Part shown: positions 50,874-60,562 of the stretch, one piece after another
Layout of the letters: each line of letters begins with the position of its first letter
Numbering within the stretch: the first letter of the stretch is position 1
DNA from: Arsenophonus sp. aPb
Lineage (GTDB): Bacteria > Pseudomonadota > Gammaproteobacteria > Enterobacterales > Enterobacteriaceae
Assembly (NCBI RefSeq): GCF_029873475.1
Contig: NZ_CP123499.1
Coordinates: 124,001-188,000, forward strand
Reading direction: 5' to 3'
Length of the DNA: 64,000 nucleotides
Translations under genes and position numbers: made by a program
Notes under the pieces: generated by a model
Told to the model about the DNA's origin: nothing
What the model saw: only the letters and a program-made list of their open reading frames with translations
Database searches by the model: none

Positions 50874-51611
50874 ATGTTTGAATACTTTTTTTCTACCCAG
50901 CCATTAGCACCTGAGTATCTTGATTGGATTTGGCAGGGTTTACTCATTACTATTTGGATCTCATTTTGTGCCATAGCCTTCTCATCCCTGTTAGGTTTTG
51001 TTGTCGTTGCTGCTAGAGATAGCCATGTCATTTTTTTGCGTTGGTTGGCAATGATTTATATCTCACTATTTCGTAATACCCCATTATTAATACAGCTTTT
51101 TTTTTGGTACTTTGCTGTTGGAGGAATATTACCGGAATCAGTTATGCAATGGCTAAATACACCACATCAACTCACTATTCTCAGTATTCAGTTAGCATGG
51201 CCATCATTTGAGTTTTTGGCTGGTGTGATTGGGTTAATTCTCTACTCTACCCCTTTCATTGCTGAAGAATTAAGAGCTGGTATCTATGGTGTAAAGCAAG
51301 GGCAAAAATTTGCTGCATTAGGATTAGGTTTATCTGGCTGGCAAGCCATGCGATATGTTGTTTTGCCCCAAGCGTTAAAAATCGCGATGCCGCCTTTGCT
51401 GGGGCAGTATATGAATATTGTGAAAAATTCTTCCCTAACTATGGCAATAGGTGTTGCTGAACTTTCTTATGTTTCTCGTCAGATTGAAAGTCAAAGTTTA
51501 CAAACCTTTACGGCATTTGGCGTGGCGACAATCCTTTATATTGCCATTATCGCTGTGATGGAAGCCTGGGGACAATGGCGTCAGCAGCGCCTATTAATAA
51601 AGGGACATTAA
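50874..51611 (+). CDS. Amino-acid ABC transporter permease (first subunit)
   Basis: A 245 aa HisMQ-type permease with about five membrane helices and the cytosolic EAA loop EELRAGIYGVKQGQKFAALGLGLSGWQAMRYVVLPQAL. The segment ISLFRNTPLLIQLFFWYFAV is typical of polar amino-acid uptake subunits. It pairs with the next gene, which starts one base after its stop. No ATPase gene follows. Confidence 0.9.
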   Translation: MFEYFFSTQPLAPEYLDWIWQGLLITIWISFCAIAFSSLLGFVVVAARDSHVIFLRWLAMIYISLFRNTPLLIQLFFWYFAVGGILPESVMQWLNTPHQLTILSIQLAWPSFEFLAGVIGLILYSTPFIAEELRAGIYGVKQGQKFAALGLGLSGWQAMRYVVLPQALKIAMPPLLGQYMNIVKNSSLTMAIGVAELSYVSRQIESQSLQTFTAFGVATILYIAIIAVMEAWGQWRQQRLLIKGH

Positions 51612-51612
51612 C

Positions 51613-52347
51613 ATGAATTTTGCAGTCATTACTGAAAATTGGCGCTATCTGTTATTTGGTACATTTCCTGATGGCCCTTTAGAAGGCGCAGCACTGACAC
51701 TGTTAATAAGTTTATTAGCAGGAGGTATCTCTATTTTTCTTGGCATTGCTGGTGGAATTGCATTAGCAATGTTAAAAGGTTGGTGGGCAAATTTATTGGC
51801 AGCTGTGTTAGGTTTTTTTCGTGCTATACCTGTCATCATGTTGATTTTCTGGAGTTACTTTTTATTACCTGTTTTATTAGGCACGGATATTCCTGAATTG
51901 ACGACGGTAATTTGTGCTTTAACTTTGATCGCGTCAGCTTATTTGGCACATGGAGTAAAAGCCGGTATTTTGGCGATTGGACAGGGGCAGTGGCAAGCGG
52001 GGATGTCGTTAGGTTTTACCCGTTGGGCGGTATTATGGCATATTATATTGCCGCAAGCGTTACGGATGATGCTCCCCTCCTTTATTAATCAGTGGATTGC
52101 ATTAATTAAAGATACTTCATTGGCTTACATTGTCGGAGTGGCAGAATTATCATTTTTAGCAACTCAAGTGAATAATCGAGAAATGATCTATCCAATGGAA
52201 ATTTTTCTATTTGTTGCCTTAATCTATTTCATTATGTGTTTTTCACTTGAGATGATAGCAAATCAAGTCTTACGTCGTTTAGAGAAAAATCGGTCGTCAC
52301 TGGCTCCCTTGTCTGGCAAACAACTAAAACAGTTGGCTTTCCTATAG
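51613..52347 (+). CDS. Amino-acid ABC transporter permease (second subunit)
   Basis: A 244 aa HisMQ-type permease with the segment FFRAIPVIMLIFWSYFLLPVLLG and the EAA loop HGVKAGILAIGQGQWQAGMSLGFTRWAVLWHIILPQAL. It forms a heterodimer with the preceding subunit (inference). The gene run binding protein-permease-permease ends here; the next 250 bp hold no ABC ATPase, which usually closes such operons (compare gltIJKL). Confidence 0.9.
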   Translation: MNFAVITENWRYLLFGTFPDGPLEGAALTLLISLLAGGISIFLGIAGGIALAMLKGWWANLLAAVLGFFRAIPVIMLIFWSYFLLPVLLGTDIPELTTVICALTLIASAYLAHGVKAGILAIGQGQWQAGMSLGFTRWAVLWHIILPQALRMMLPSFINQWIALIKDTSLAYIVGVAELSFLATQVNNREMIYPMEIFLFVALIYFIMCFSLEMIANQVLRRLEKNRSSLAPLSGKQLKQLAFL

Positions 52348-52600
52348 TGTCCACTATTTTATTTTTTTCCTTATTTAGAGATAAATGAAAGATTGGTAAC
52401 AAATAGTGATTTATTCGTTGGAATTTATGCCACTCTCTTTTTGATTCCGCTAAGCTTTATTTTCAGAGTGATTACTGAATTGAATACTCATGCACATTAT
52501 TATGTCAGATAATTGTTTTTCTTTTTTCTATTTTATAATTAACTATTTGAATTAGTTTTATTGTAGGATAGAGCAAAAAAACTTTTTTTATTATTAGGCT

Positions 52601-53935
52601 ATGTATATGAACAAAACAGATCCGATCAGACAACAGAGTCTGCTTCAGCGCATGTTTAAATTACAAGAACATGGCACGACAGTTCGAACAGAAATCATTG
52701 CCGGATTGACGACATTTTTGACAATGGTTTATATCGTTTTTGTTAACCCGCAAATTTTATCAATGGCGGGAATGGATATTAAAGCTGTTTTTGTCACTAC
52801 CTGTCTAGTTGCGGCATTAGGTAGTATTATGATGGGCATCGTGGCCAATCTACCGGTTGCTGTCGCTCCTGCGATGGGATTAAATGCCTTTTTTGCTTTT
52901 GTCGTTGTTGGTGCCATGGGATATTCCTGGCAAGTAGCAATGGGGGCAATCTTCTGGGGAGCTGTTGGTTTATTTCTCTTAACGCTTTTTCATATTCGTT
53001 ACTGGATTATTGCCCATATCCCCTTAAGCTTACGGGTTGGTATCACGAGCGGTATTGGTTTATTTATTGCCCTGATGGGATTAAAAAATGCGGGCATTAT
53101 TGTTGCTAATCCGGATACCCTGGTAGCAATTGGTAATTTTTCTCAATCTAATGTGTTATTGGGTATCTTAGGATTTTTTATCATTGCTGTGTTAGCGGCT
53201 CGTAATATTCATGCTGCCGTCCTTGTTTCTATTGTAATCACCACGATTATTGGCATGATTATTGGTGATGTCCGATATAATGGTTTATTTGCGTTACCAC
53301 CTAGCATCATGACAGTGGTTGGACATGTTGATATGCTTGGCTCATTAGATATTGCTTTATCTGGCATTATTTTCTCTTTCATGCTAATTAACCTTTTTGA
53401 TTCTTCTGGAACTTTAATTGGTGTTACCGATAAAGCGGGCTTGGCTGACAAGACGGGTAAATTTCCACAGATGAAACAAGCGCTTTATGTTGATAGTTTA
53501 AGCTCAGTCGCCGGCAGCGCAATGGGAACATCTTCAGTCACTGCCTATATTGAAAGTAGTTCTGGGGTAGCGATAGGTGGGCGTACTGGATTAACCGCAA
53601 TTGTGGTTGGTTTGCTATTTTTATTAACCATTTTTATTTCACCGCTAGCCAGTATGGTACCTGCCTATGCAACAGCTGGCGCACTGATCTATGTTGGTGT
53701 TCTGATGACATCGAGTCTAAAGCGTGTTAAGTGGCATGATTTAACCGAGTCAGTGCCCGCTTTTATCACAGCAGTTATGATGCCTTTTAGTTTTTCAATC
53801 ACTGAAGGTATCGCGTTAGGTTTTATTGCTTATTGTGTAATGAAAATAGGGACAGGACGGTGGCGTGAGATTGGTTTGGCAGTCGTTATTGTTGCACTAT
53901 TATTTGTTGCAAAAATTATTTTGGTTGATGCGTAA
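52601..53935 (+). CDS. adeP: Adenine permease (NCS2/AzgA family)
   Basis: A 444 aa, roughly 12-14 helix purine:H+ symporter of the AzgA-like NCS2 branch. It matches E. coli AdeP (PurP/YieG, 445 aa) along its length: HGTTVRTEIIAGLTTFLTMVYIVFVNPQIL, LPVAVAPAMGLNAFFAFVVV, LINLFDSSGTLIGVTDKAGL, GTSSVTAYIESSSGVAIGGRTGLTA. adeP also lies near phoU in E. coli. The start may be either ATG at 52601 or 52607. A purine importer fits a host-associated life (inference). Confidence 0.93.
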   Translation: MYMNKTDPIRQQSLLQRMFKLQEHGTTVRTEIIAGLTTFLTMVYIVFVNPQILSMAGMDIKAVFVTTCLVAALGSIMMGIVANLPVAVAPAMGLNAFFAFVVVGAMGYSWQVAMGAIFWGAVGLFLLTLFHIRYWIIAHIPLSLRVGITSGIGLFIALMGLKNAGIIVANPDTLVAIGNFSQSNVLLGILGFFIIAVLAARNIHAAVLVSIVITTIIGMIIGDVRYNGLFALPPSIMTVVGHVDMLGSLDIALSGIIFSFMLINLFDSSGTLIGVTDKAGLADKTGKFPQMKQALYVDSLSSVAGSAMGTSSVTAYIESSSGVAIGGRTGLTAIVVGLLFLLTIFISPLASMVPAYATAGALIYVGVLMTSSLKRVKWHDLTESVPAFITAVMMPFSFSITEGIALGFIAYCVMKIGTGRWREIGLAVVIVALLFVAKIILVDA

Positions 53936-53976
53936 TAGCATTAATCAATTAACTGGATAATGAATTTATTTAAATC

Positions 53977-54007
53977 ACTTCGGTAATAATTTTATCGAAG
54001 TTTTTAT
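53977..54007 (+). terminator. adeP terminator
   Basis: A 10 bp stem ACTTCGGTAA (53977-53986) / TTATCGAAGT (53992-54001) with one G-U pair, followed by a short T run. It lies 42 bp past the adeP stop. Confidence 0.75.
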
Positions 54008-54103
54008 TTATTCTAATTTTAACTTAGCTAGTATAAGGCATCTATATATCATACTATTGTGTTAAATTGAGTATTAAAAATCCGCAATGAGAGAAATGAA
54101 GTT

Positions 54104-54619
54104 ATGTCGGGGCACAAGAAAAAACCAGCTGTAAAAGCAGCAAATAAAATGAAAAAAAACCGTGAATCGCTAAATTTAGCCAGCCGAGAACGAAAAAAAC
54201 AGAAAAAAAAGCGTGGCCACGTAGCAGGTAGCCGTTATCAAGATAGAACTGACGCGCAAAATAGCAATCATCCGTTAATGGAGAAAGATCCTCGTATTGG
54301 CAGTAAGAAACCGATATCACTATTGATTGATGCTAAAGAAGAAAAAGACTTAAATAGCAACAAGCCAAAAATAAGCAAGATAGAAAAATCAATATTATCA
54401 CCAGAAGAAGAGTTGGCATTATTGGAAAATGACGAGCGTCTAGCCACGTTGTTAACTCATCTTGAAGAAGGTAAAACATTAGCCAAAGAGGAAATGGCTT
54501 ACGTAGATAAACAACTGGAGCGAATTGATTCCTTGTTGAAAATAGTTGGTATTGAGCTTGAGGACGAAGAAGATGATGATAAACCGGATGATATTATGCG
54601 GCTTTTGAGAGGGAAGTAA
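54104..54619 (+). CDS. yihI: Der GTPase-activating protein YihI
   Basis: YihI stimulates the GTPase Der, which acts in 50S ribosome assembly. The 171 aa protein (E. coli 169) has a very basic N-terminal third (KKKPAVKAANKMKKNRESL, RERKKQKKKRGHVAGSR) and an acidic C-terminal half (ELEDEEDDDKPDDIMRLLRGK). The bipolar charge and the GSKKPISLLID segment are characteristic. It precedes hemN, as in E. coli. Confidence 0.93.
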   Translation: MSGHKKKPAVKAANKMKKNRESLNLASRERKKQKKKRGHVAGSRYQDRTDAQNSNHPLMEKDPRIGSKKPISLLIDAKEEKDLNSNKPKISKIEKSILSPEEELALLENDERLATLLTHLEEGKTLAKEEMAYVDKQLERIDSLLKIVGIELEDEEDDDKPDDIMRLLRGK

Positions 54620-54848
54620 GCATTGTTTATCCCATGATTATTTAATCGTAAAAAAGCCTGTTATTACCAAATAAAATAGTAATATTAGTTGCTGATTAGG
54701 CATAAAAACTTATCAGTCATGATTTTTGATTAATATATTATTTGCATTAAATTAAGATAATTTTTTATCGCTTTAGATGGTAGTAAGAAATAGAGTAATG
54801 TGAGTTTGGCTATAAGATAGAAGATAGCCATTTTTGAAGGATAAAAAT

Positions 54849-56222
54849 ATGTCAGAGCAGAGTATTATTTGGGATCTTTCCCTCATTCAAAAATATAACT
54901 ATGCTGGGCCCAGGTATACCTCTTATCCTACTGCATTAGAATTTAACCACAACTATAGTGATAGTGATTTTACGATTGCCGCCAGTCGCTATCCTGACAG
55001 GCCACTATCTCTTTATGTACATATTCCGTTTTGTCATAAGCTGTGTTATTTCTGTGGCTGTAATAAGCTGGTGACTCGCCATAAACATAAAGTAGATAAC
55101 TATCTGCTGGTTTTAGAAAAAGAAATTATAAAACAAGCGAGATTGTTTACCAACCGAACTGTGATCCAAATGCATTGGGGCGGAGGAACACCAACCTATT
55201 TGGATAAATCCCAGATCAGTCAACTAATGGCAATGTTAAAATCACACTTTAATTTTGCCGCGGATGCCGAAATATCAATTGAAATTGATCCGCGAGAAAT
55301 AGAATTGCATGTTATTGATCACTTGCGGTGTGAGGGTTTTAACCGCCTGAGTATGGGCGTGCAGGATTTTAATAAACAGGTACAAAATTTAGTTAACCGT
55401 CAGCAGGATGAAGCGTTTATTTTTGCTTTGATGCAACGTGCACGTGAGGTGGGGTTTAACTCTACCAGTATTGATTTAATTTATGGTTTACCTAAACAGA
55501 CAGCGGAAACTTTTGCTTTTACTTTAGAGCGAGTATTGGCACTTTCGCCTGATCGTTTAAGTGTTTTTAATTATGCCCATATGCCTCATCTCTTTGCTGC
55601 ACAACGCAAAATTAAAACCCAGGATCTACCTACAGCAGAACAAAAACTGGCTATTTTACAGCAAACGATTTTCACCTTGACACAAAATGGTTACCAATTT
55701 ATTGGTATGGATCATTTTGCTAAACCTAACGACGAATTGGCTATCGCACAACGTAATGGCGTCTTGCATCGTAATTTTCAGGGCTATACCACCCAGCAAA
55801 ACTGTGATCTACTGGGATTGGGCGTATCAGCAATTAGTATGTTAGGTGATCATTATGCGCAAAATCAAAAAGATTTAAACGCTTACTATCAGGCCATTGA
55901 AAATCATCAGCATGCATTATGGAAAGGTTTATCCTTGACACAGGATGATTGTATTCGGCGTGATGTTATCAAAACTTTAATCTGTAATTTTCAGCTGGCT
56001 TACAGTGATATTGAAGAGCGCTATCAAATTGATTTCAAGGATTATTTTTTTGTAGATCTACAGTTATTACAACCGATGATAGCAGATGGCTTAGTGATTG
56101 TTGGTCAAAGAGAGCTACAAATTACCGCTAAGGGTCGATTGTTGATCCGTAATATATGTATGTGTTTTGATATTTATTTGCGCAACCAAATGCGTCAACG
56201 TCAATTTTCACGAGTGATATAG
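54849..56222 (+). CDS. hemN: Oxygen-independent coproporphyrinogen III dehydrogenase
   Basis: HemN is a radical-SAM enzyme converting coproporphyrinogen III to protoporphyrinogen IX without oxygen. The ATG at 54849 has AAGGA seven bases upstream and gives 457 aa, the E. coli length; the frame starts five codons earlier at a TTG. Motifs: YNYAGPRYTSYPTALEF, the cluster-binding CHKLCYFCGCNK (about 62-73), WGGGTPTYL and the C-terminal TAKGRLLIRNICMCFD. It converges on glnG. Confidence 0.98.
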   Translation: MSEQSIIWDLSLIQKYNYAGPRYTSYPTALEFNHNYSDSDFTIAASRYPDRPLSLYVHIPFCHKLCYFCGCNKLVTRHKHKVDNYLLVLEKEIIKQARLFTNRTVIQMHWGGGTPTYLDKSQISQLMAMLKSHFNFAADAEISIEIDPREIELHVIDHLRCEGFNRLSMGVQDFNKQVQNLVNRQQDEAFIFALMQRAREVGFNSTSIDLIYGLPKQTAETFAFTLERVLALSPDRLSVFNYAHMPHLFAAQRKIKTQDLPTAEQKLAILQQTIFTLTQNGYQFIGMDHFAKPNDELAIAQRNGVLHRNFQGYTTQQNCDLLGLGVSAISMLGDHYAQNQKDLNAYYQAIENHQHALWKGLSLTQDDCIRRDVIKTLICNFQLAYSDIEERYQIDFKDYFFVDLQLLQPMIADGLVIVGQRELQITAKGRLLIRNICMCFDIYLRNQMRQRQFSRVI

Positions 56223-56267
56223 TTGATTAAAGGGGATAGCATAGTTGTATATTGCAGCTCTTTTTTA

Positions 56268-57695
56268 CTACGACATACCAAATTCTTTCAACTTACGGGT
56301 AAGAGTATTTCTCCCCCAGCCGAGTAAGCGAGCGGCTTCTTGTTTATGACCTTTGGTATAGGTTAAAGCACATTCAAGCATGGTACGTTCAATCTGCGGC
56401 AATACTTGCTCTAGTAAATTTTGTCTATTATTTTCGAGCGCTATTTTTGTCCAATTAGCAAGTGGATCAAGCCATTTTTCGCTATTTGTCGCTAGTGTCT
56501 TTTTAGGTGAATAAAGAAATTGTTGATTTTGTTGCAGATCGCTTGGCAGATCTTGCGGTAATATCATTTGGCTGGAAGACATCACAGTAAGCCAACGACA
56601 GACATTTTCTAACTGGCGCACATTACCCGACCAAGGTAAAGACATTAAGATCGTTTCTGTCTGAGGCGCCAAAATTTTGCTCTCCACACCAAGTTGTTGC
56701 GCTGTCTGGTGGAGGAAATGGCGGGCTAAATGCGGAATATCTTCAGTCCGTTCGCGCAATGGTGGCAGAGGAATACGGATGACATTGAGACGATGAAAGA
56801 GATCTTCTCTAAATTTTCCTTCTTGTACTAATTGTTCAAGGCATTGATGGGTAGCGGCAATGATACGGACATCAACTTTAATTGGTATATAACCACCAAC
56901 TCGATAAAACTGGCCTTCAGCCAATACGCGTAAAAGGCGGGTTTGAATATCAAGTGGCATATCACCGATTTCATCGAGAAAAAGTGAACCGCCATGCGCT
57001 TGTTCGAAACGTCCCTGCCTGACCTGACTGGCACCAGTAAAAGCGCCTTTTTCATGACCAAATAACTCAGATTCAATTAGATCTTTAGGAATAGCTGCCA
57101 TATTTAGCGCAATAAAGGGCCCAGTTGCTTTAGGGCTATGACGATGAAGTGCATCCGCAATTAACTCTTTACCGGTGCCAGACTCACCATTAATAAGTAC
57201 ACTAATTGAGGAGCGAGATAAGCGACCGATAATTCGATAAACTTCCTGCATGGCCGGTGCTTCACCAATAATTTTGCTGACAGGAGCCGCTGGTGGAGAA
57301 TTTGATCCGGTATTTGGTTGTTGATTGCGATAATAATTAAGTGCGCGTTTAACTAACGATATCGTTTCGTCAATATCGAAAGGTTTTGGCAAGTAATCAA
57401 AAGCACCTTGTTGATAGGCATTAACTGCCGTATTTAGATCTGAATGGGCAGTCATAATAATAATCGGTAATTTAGGATGGCTCTGTTTAAGTCGTGTCAA
57501 CAGCGTTAACCCATCGTTATCTGGCATATGTATATCGGAAATTAAAACATCCGGACAGGTTTTTTCTAATGCTGTCAATACACTTTGGATATCCTCAAAG
57601 CTAGTACATTCCATGCTGGCATTGTTTAACGCGCGTTCTAAAACCCAACGAATGGCACTATCATCATCAACGATCCACACCTTACCTTTTTGCAT
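56268..57695 (-). CDS. glnG: Nitrogen regulation response regulator NtrC
   Basis: NtrC activates sigma54 promoters under nitrogen limitation. The 475 aa protein (E. coli 469) has a receiver domain with phosphorylation site Asp54 (LISDIHMPD), an AAA+ domain with Walker A GESGTGKE, the sigma54-contact GAFTGA loop and Walker B GGSLFLDEIGDMP, and a C-terminal Fis-type HTH (GHKQEAARLLGWGRNTLTRKLKE). It follows glnL with a 9 bp gap. Confidence 0.98.
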   Translation of the reverse strand: MQKGKVWIVDDDSAIRWVLERALNNASMECTSFEDIQSVLTALEKTCPDVLISDIHMPDNDGLTLLTRLKQSHPKLPIIIMTAHSDLNTAVNAYQQGAFDYLPKPFDIDETISLVKRALNYYRNQQPNTGSNSPPAAPVSKIIGEAPAMQEVYRIIGRLSRSSISVLINGESGTGKELIADALHRHSPKATGPFIALNMAAIPKDLIESELFGHEKGAFTGASQVRQGRFEQAHGGSLFLDEIGDMPLDIQTRLLRVLAEGQFYRVGGYIPIKVDVRIIAATHQCLEQLVQEGKFREDLFHRLNVIRIPLPPLRERTEDIPHLARHFLHQTAQQLGVESKILAPQTETILMSLPWSGNVRQLENVCRWLTVMSSSQMILPQDLPSDLQQNQQFLYSPKKTLATNSEKWLDPLANWTKIALENNRQNLLEQVLPQIERTMLECALTYTKGHKQEAARLLGWGRNTLTRKLKEFGMS

Positions 57696-57704
57696 ATCAG
57701 TTAC

Positions 57705-58745
57705 CTAATTTTTAATAGGAAGATAAATCGAAAATTGCGTATGGCCAGGCCAACTAGAAAATTCGATTCTGCCAGCATGCTGGTCAATAATATTTTGTGC
57801 AATTGAGAGTCCTAAACCATTGCCACCTTTATGATGACTTACCATCGCATAGAACAGCGTATCTTGTATCTGTGATGGAATACCCGGGCCATTATCTTCA
57901 ATATCGATACGGGCGGCAAGCCGATACGTTTTTCCGTGTAATGTCACATGAAATGCTGTGCGAGTCCGCATAGTCAAGGTTCCGCCGTTTTCTTCCATTG
58001 CTTGTATCGCGTTTTGGCTTATATTGAGTAACACTTGTTCAATTTGCTCGGGATAGTGTGGAAATTCAGGTAAGCTAGGATCATAGTCTTTTATTAATTT
58101 AATATTTTTCGGTAGTGTCAGTGATATCAAATGGTAAGTACGTTCAACAACCTGGTGGATACTTTGTGTTGTTTTCGCGCCGGGATGTTGAGGGCCGAGT
58201 AGACGATCAACGAGATTGCGTAAGCGATCGGCTTGCTCAATAATAACTTGGGTATATTCTAGCTGCTCAGGTTCAGAAAGGGTTTTGGCTAACAGCTGTG
58301 CTGCGCCACGTAAACCACCTAACGGGTTTTTTATCTCATGGGCTAAAGTTCGGATTAAGTCACGTGATAGGATTTGTAATGATTGTTCTTGCTCTAAACG
58401 GCGATAGTGATTGACTGGCAAAAATTCTAATAGAATAAAGCCTTGTGAAATGGGCTGCGCACTGATAATCACGTTATAAGAGTGATTATTGATAACCAGA
58501 GTGACTTCATTATCGGTAAAACTTAGATTTTTTTTTATTTTTTTTTGCATTAAATCCATATCAAGCGAACAATAATCAAAAAGTATTGGTAACGGTGTAC
58601 CCAGCAATTTTCTTGGATTAGCTAAAAAAAATTGGCGGCTAGCATGATTAGCGTATTGGATGATGAGTTTATTATCCAGTAATAGAATATTATGCAACAA
58701 GCAATCTAAGATATGATCGGCAATGGGTAATATATCAATTTTCAC
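57705..58745 (-). CDS. glnL: Nitrogen regulation sensor kinase NtrB
   Basis: NtrB phosphorylates or dephosphorylates NtrC depending on PII. The 346 aa soluble kinase (E. coli 349) has an N-terminal PAS domain (about 1-115), the acceptor His136 in [21 protein letters not shown] box [16 protein letters not shown]1 DNGPGIP and G2 [11 protein letters not shown]. It is transcribed from the glnA promoter by read-through and probably from its own promoter, which overlaps an NtrC site (58759-58775). Confidence 0.97.
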   Translation of the reverse strand: MKIDILPIADHILDCLLHNILLLDNKLIIQYANHASRQFFLANPRKLLGTPLPILFDYCSLDMDLMQKKIKKNLSFTDNEVTLVINNHSYNVIISAQPISQGFILLEFLPVNHYRRLEQEQSLQILSRDLIRTLAHEIKNPLGGLRGAAQLLAKTLSEPEQLEYTQVIIEQADRLRNLVDRLLGPQHPGAKTTQSIHQVVERTYHLISLTLPKNIKLIKDYDPSLPEFPHYPEQIEQVLLNISQNAIQAMEENGGTLTMRTRTAFHVTLHGKTYRLAARIDIEDNGPGIPSQIQDTLFYAMVSHHKGGNGLGLSIAQNIIDQHAGRIEFSSWPGHTQFSIYLPIKN

Positions 58746-58758
58746 GTAGTTTTACTCC

Positions 58759-58775
58759 TGCACCTTTTTAGTGCA
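58759..58775 (-). promoter_or_regulatory. NtrC site upstream of glnL
   Basis: TGCACTAAAAAGGTGCA on the minus strand is a near-perfect NtrC box (TGCAC-N7-GTGCA), 14 bp before the glnL start codon. In E. coli an NtrC site at glnLp represses the operon's internal promoter; the same role is likely here. Confidence 0.85.
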
Positions 58776-58825
58776 TATTAACATATTTGAGTATAAACCA
58801 AGTATTTTTGTTCAATAAATAGGCA

Positions 58826-58850
58826 GAAAAAACCTCATCAAAAGATGAGG
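58826..58850 (-). terminator. Terminator downstream of glnA
   Basis: On the minus strand the stem CCTCATC-TTTT-GATGAGG (58833-58850) is followed by six T. It sits between glnA and glnL and should reduce, not abolish, read-through into glnLG. In E. coli the glnA 3' UTR ending in such a terminator is processed to the small RNA GlnZ; a similar product is possible here. Confidence 0.88.
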
Positions 58851-58889
58851 CAATATGACACAATAAAAAAACCAGCGGAGAATGGATTA

Positions 58890-60299
58890 TCAGACGCTGT
58901 AGTACATTTCGAACTCTAATGGATGAGGTGCCATCTGAATACGTTGAACATCATTTTTTAATAAGTTGATATAGGCGTCTATTGTTTCATCAGTAAATAC
59001 TTCACCACGTTTCAAAAATTCGCGATCAATATCCAACGCATGTAGGGCTTCTTCCAGTGAACTAGCAACAGTTGGGAGCTCTTGTGCTTCTTCCGCAGGT
59101 AAATCATATAAATTTTTATCCATCGCTTCGCCGGGATGAATTTTATTCATAATTCCATCGAGACCTGCCATTAATTGTGCAGCAAAAGCTAAATAAGGAT
59201 TAGCCGCCGGATCGGGAAAACGAACTTCAATCCGTGATGCTCTCGGATTGGCAACCATTGGAATGCGAATAGAAGCTGAACGGTTACGCGCTGAATAAGC
59301 CAACATTACCGGTGCTTCGAAACCAGGCACTAGACGCTTATAGGAGTTGGTGGTTGGATTAGTAAAGGCATTTAAAGCACGCGCGTGTTTAATAATACCA
59401 CCAATGTAATAAAGGGCTGTTTCAGACAGCCCACCATATTTATCACCGGCAAACAAGTTGGTGCCATTTTTTTCCAGCGACATATGACAATGCATGCCAG
59501 AGCCGTTATCACCAACAAGTGGCTTTGGCATAAATGTCGCTGTCTTGCCAAAAGAATGAGCAATATTATGTACTACGTATTTGTATATTTGTGTTTCATC
59601 GGCTTTTTTGGTCATGGTATTAAAACGGGTAGCGACCTCGTTTTGACCTGCGGTGGCAACTTCATGGTGGTGTGCTTCGACAATTAAGCCCATTTTCTCC
59701 ATGGTGGAACACATGGCGGAGCGCATATTTTGTGAGGAATCAACGGGCGGGACAGGAAAATACCCCCCTTTAACGCTTGGCCGATGACCTTTATTGCCAT
59801 CTTCATAGTGTGCGCCAGAATTCCAGGCTGCTTCGATATCATCGATATGATAATAAGCACCAGAAATATTGTTGCCGAAGCGAATATCATCAAACACAAA
59901 GAATTCAGGTTCAGGTCCAAATAATACCGTATCGGCGATGCCGCTACTTTGTAAGAAATTTTCGGCGCGTTTAGAAATTGAACGTGGATCTCGTTGGTAG
60001 CCCTGATGGGTATTGGGCTCTAGGATATCACAGCGAATAATTAAGGTTGAATCACTAAAAAAAGGATCTAGCACTGCCGTCCCGGGATCAGGCATAAGCA
60101 TCATATCTGATTCATTAATTCCTTTCCAACCGGCAATAGAGGAGCCGTCAAACATTTTTCCCTCTTCAAAGAAATCTTCATTAATTTGGTGAGCAGGAAT
60201 AGTGATATGTTGCTCTTTACCTCTGGTATCGGTAAAGCGTAGATCAATATATTTAACATGGTGCTCTTTGATCATGGATAAAACATGCTCAACAGACAT
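58890..60299 (-). CDS. glnA: Glutamine synthetase, type I
   Basis: GlnA makes glutamine from glutamate, ammonia and ATP; it is a cytosolic dodecamer. It has 469 aa as in E. coli. Visible: [37 protein letters not shown], the ATP-site [17 protein letters not shown], and the adenylylation-site region [12 protein letters not shown] with its Tyr near residue 398. Expression is under sigma54/NtrC control from the sites at 60374-60512. Confidence 0.99.
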   Translation of the reverse strand: MSVEHVLSMIKEHHVKYIDLRFTDTRGKEQHITIPAHQINEDFFEEGKMFDGSSIAGWKGINESDMMLMPDPGTAVLDPFFSDSTLIIRCDILEPNTHQGYQRDPRSISKRAENFLQSSGIADTVLFGPEPEFFVFDDIRFGNNISGAYYHIDDIEAAWNSGAHYEDGNKGHRPSVKGGYFPVPPVDSSQNMRSAMCSTMEKMGLIVEAHHHEVATAGQNEVATRFNTMTKKADETQIYKYVVHNIAHSFGKTATFMPKPLVGDNGSGMHCHMSLEKNGTNLFAGDKYGGLSETALYYIGGIIKHARALNAFTNPTTNSYKRLVPGFEAPVMLAYSARNRSASIRIPMVANPRASRIEVRFPDPAANPYLAFAAQLMAGLDGIMNKIHPGEAMDKNLYDLPAEEAQELPTVASSLEEALHALDIDREFLKRGEVFTDETIDAYINLLKNDVQRIQMAPHPLEFEMYYSV

Positions 60300-60373
60300 A
60301 AAGCTTCTCCTGATTGGATCCTATTTTGAACGATAGCGCCAAAAAGTTTCATTAAAGTGGTTAATTAATCATT

Positions 60374-60391
60374 AAGCGAAAATCATGCCAA
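60374..60391 (-). promoter_or_regulatory. sigma54 promoter of glnA (glnAp2-like)
   Basis: The minus strand reads TTGGCATGATTTTCGCTT, matching the sigma54 -24/-12 pattern TGGCAY-N5-TTGCW and nearly identical to E. coli glnAp2. It predicts a leader of about 60 nt. Confidence 0.9.
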
Positions 60392-60462
60392 ATTATTTAT
60401 AACCGAGAATAAAAGCTTTTTGAATGATTTTTTAGTAAATAATCATAAATTGAATAGTAAAT

Positions 60463-60512
60463 TGCACTATTTATGTGCGTTTTAGGCACCTTAAACGCAC
60501 AATGATGGTGCA
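60463..60512 (-). promoter_or_regulatory. Paired NtrC enhancer sites upstream of glnA
   Basis: Two NtrC boxes, TGCAC-N7-GTGCG (60463-60479) and the complement of CGCAC-N7-GTGCA (60496-60512), have centres 33 bp apart (three helical turns). They lie about 110 and 140 bp upstream of the predicted start point, the same geometry as the E. coli glnA enhancer. Confidence 0.88.
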
Positions 60513-60562
60513 ATAAACGACAGGAACAGTAACTTAGCTTATTTGATTTTCTATGTAGTAGT

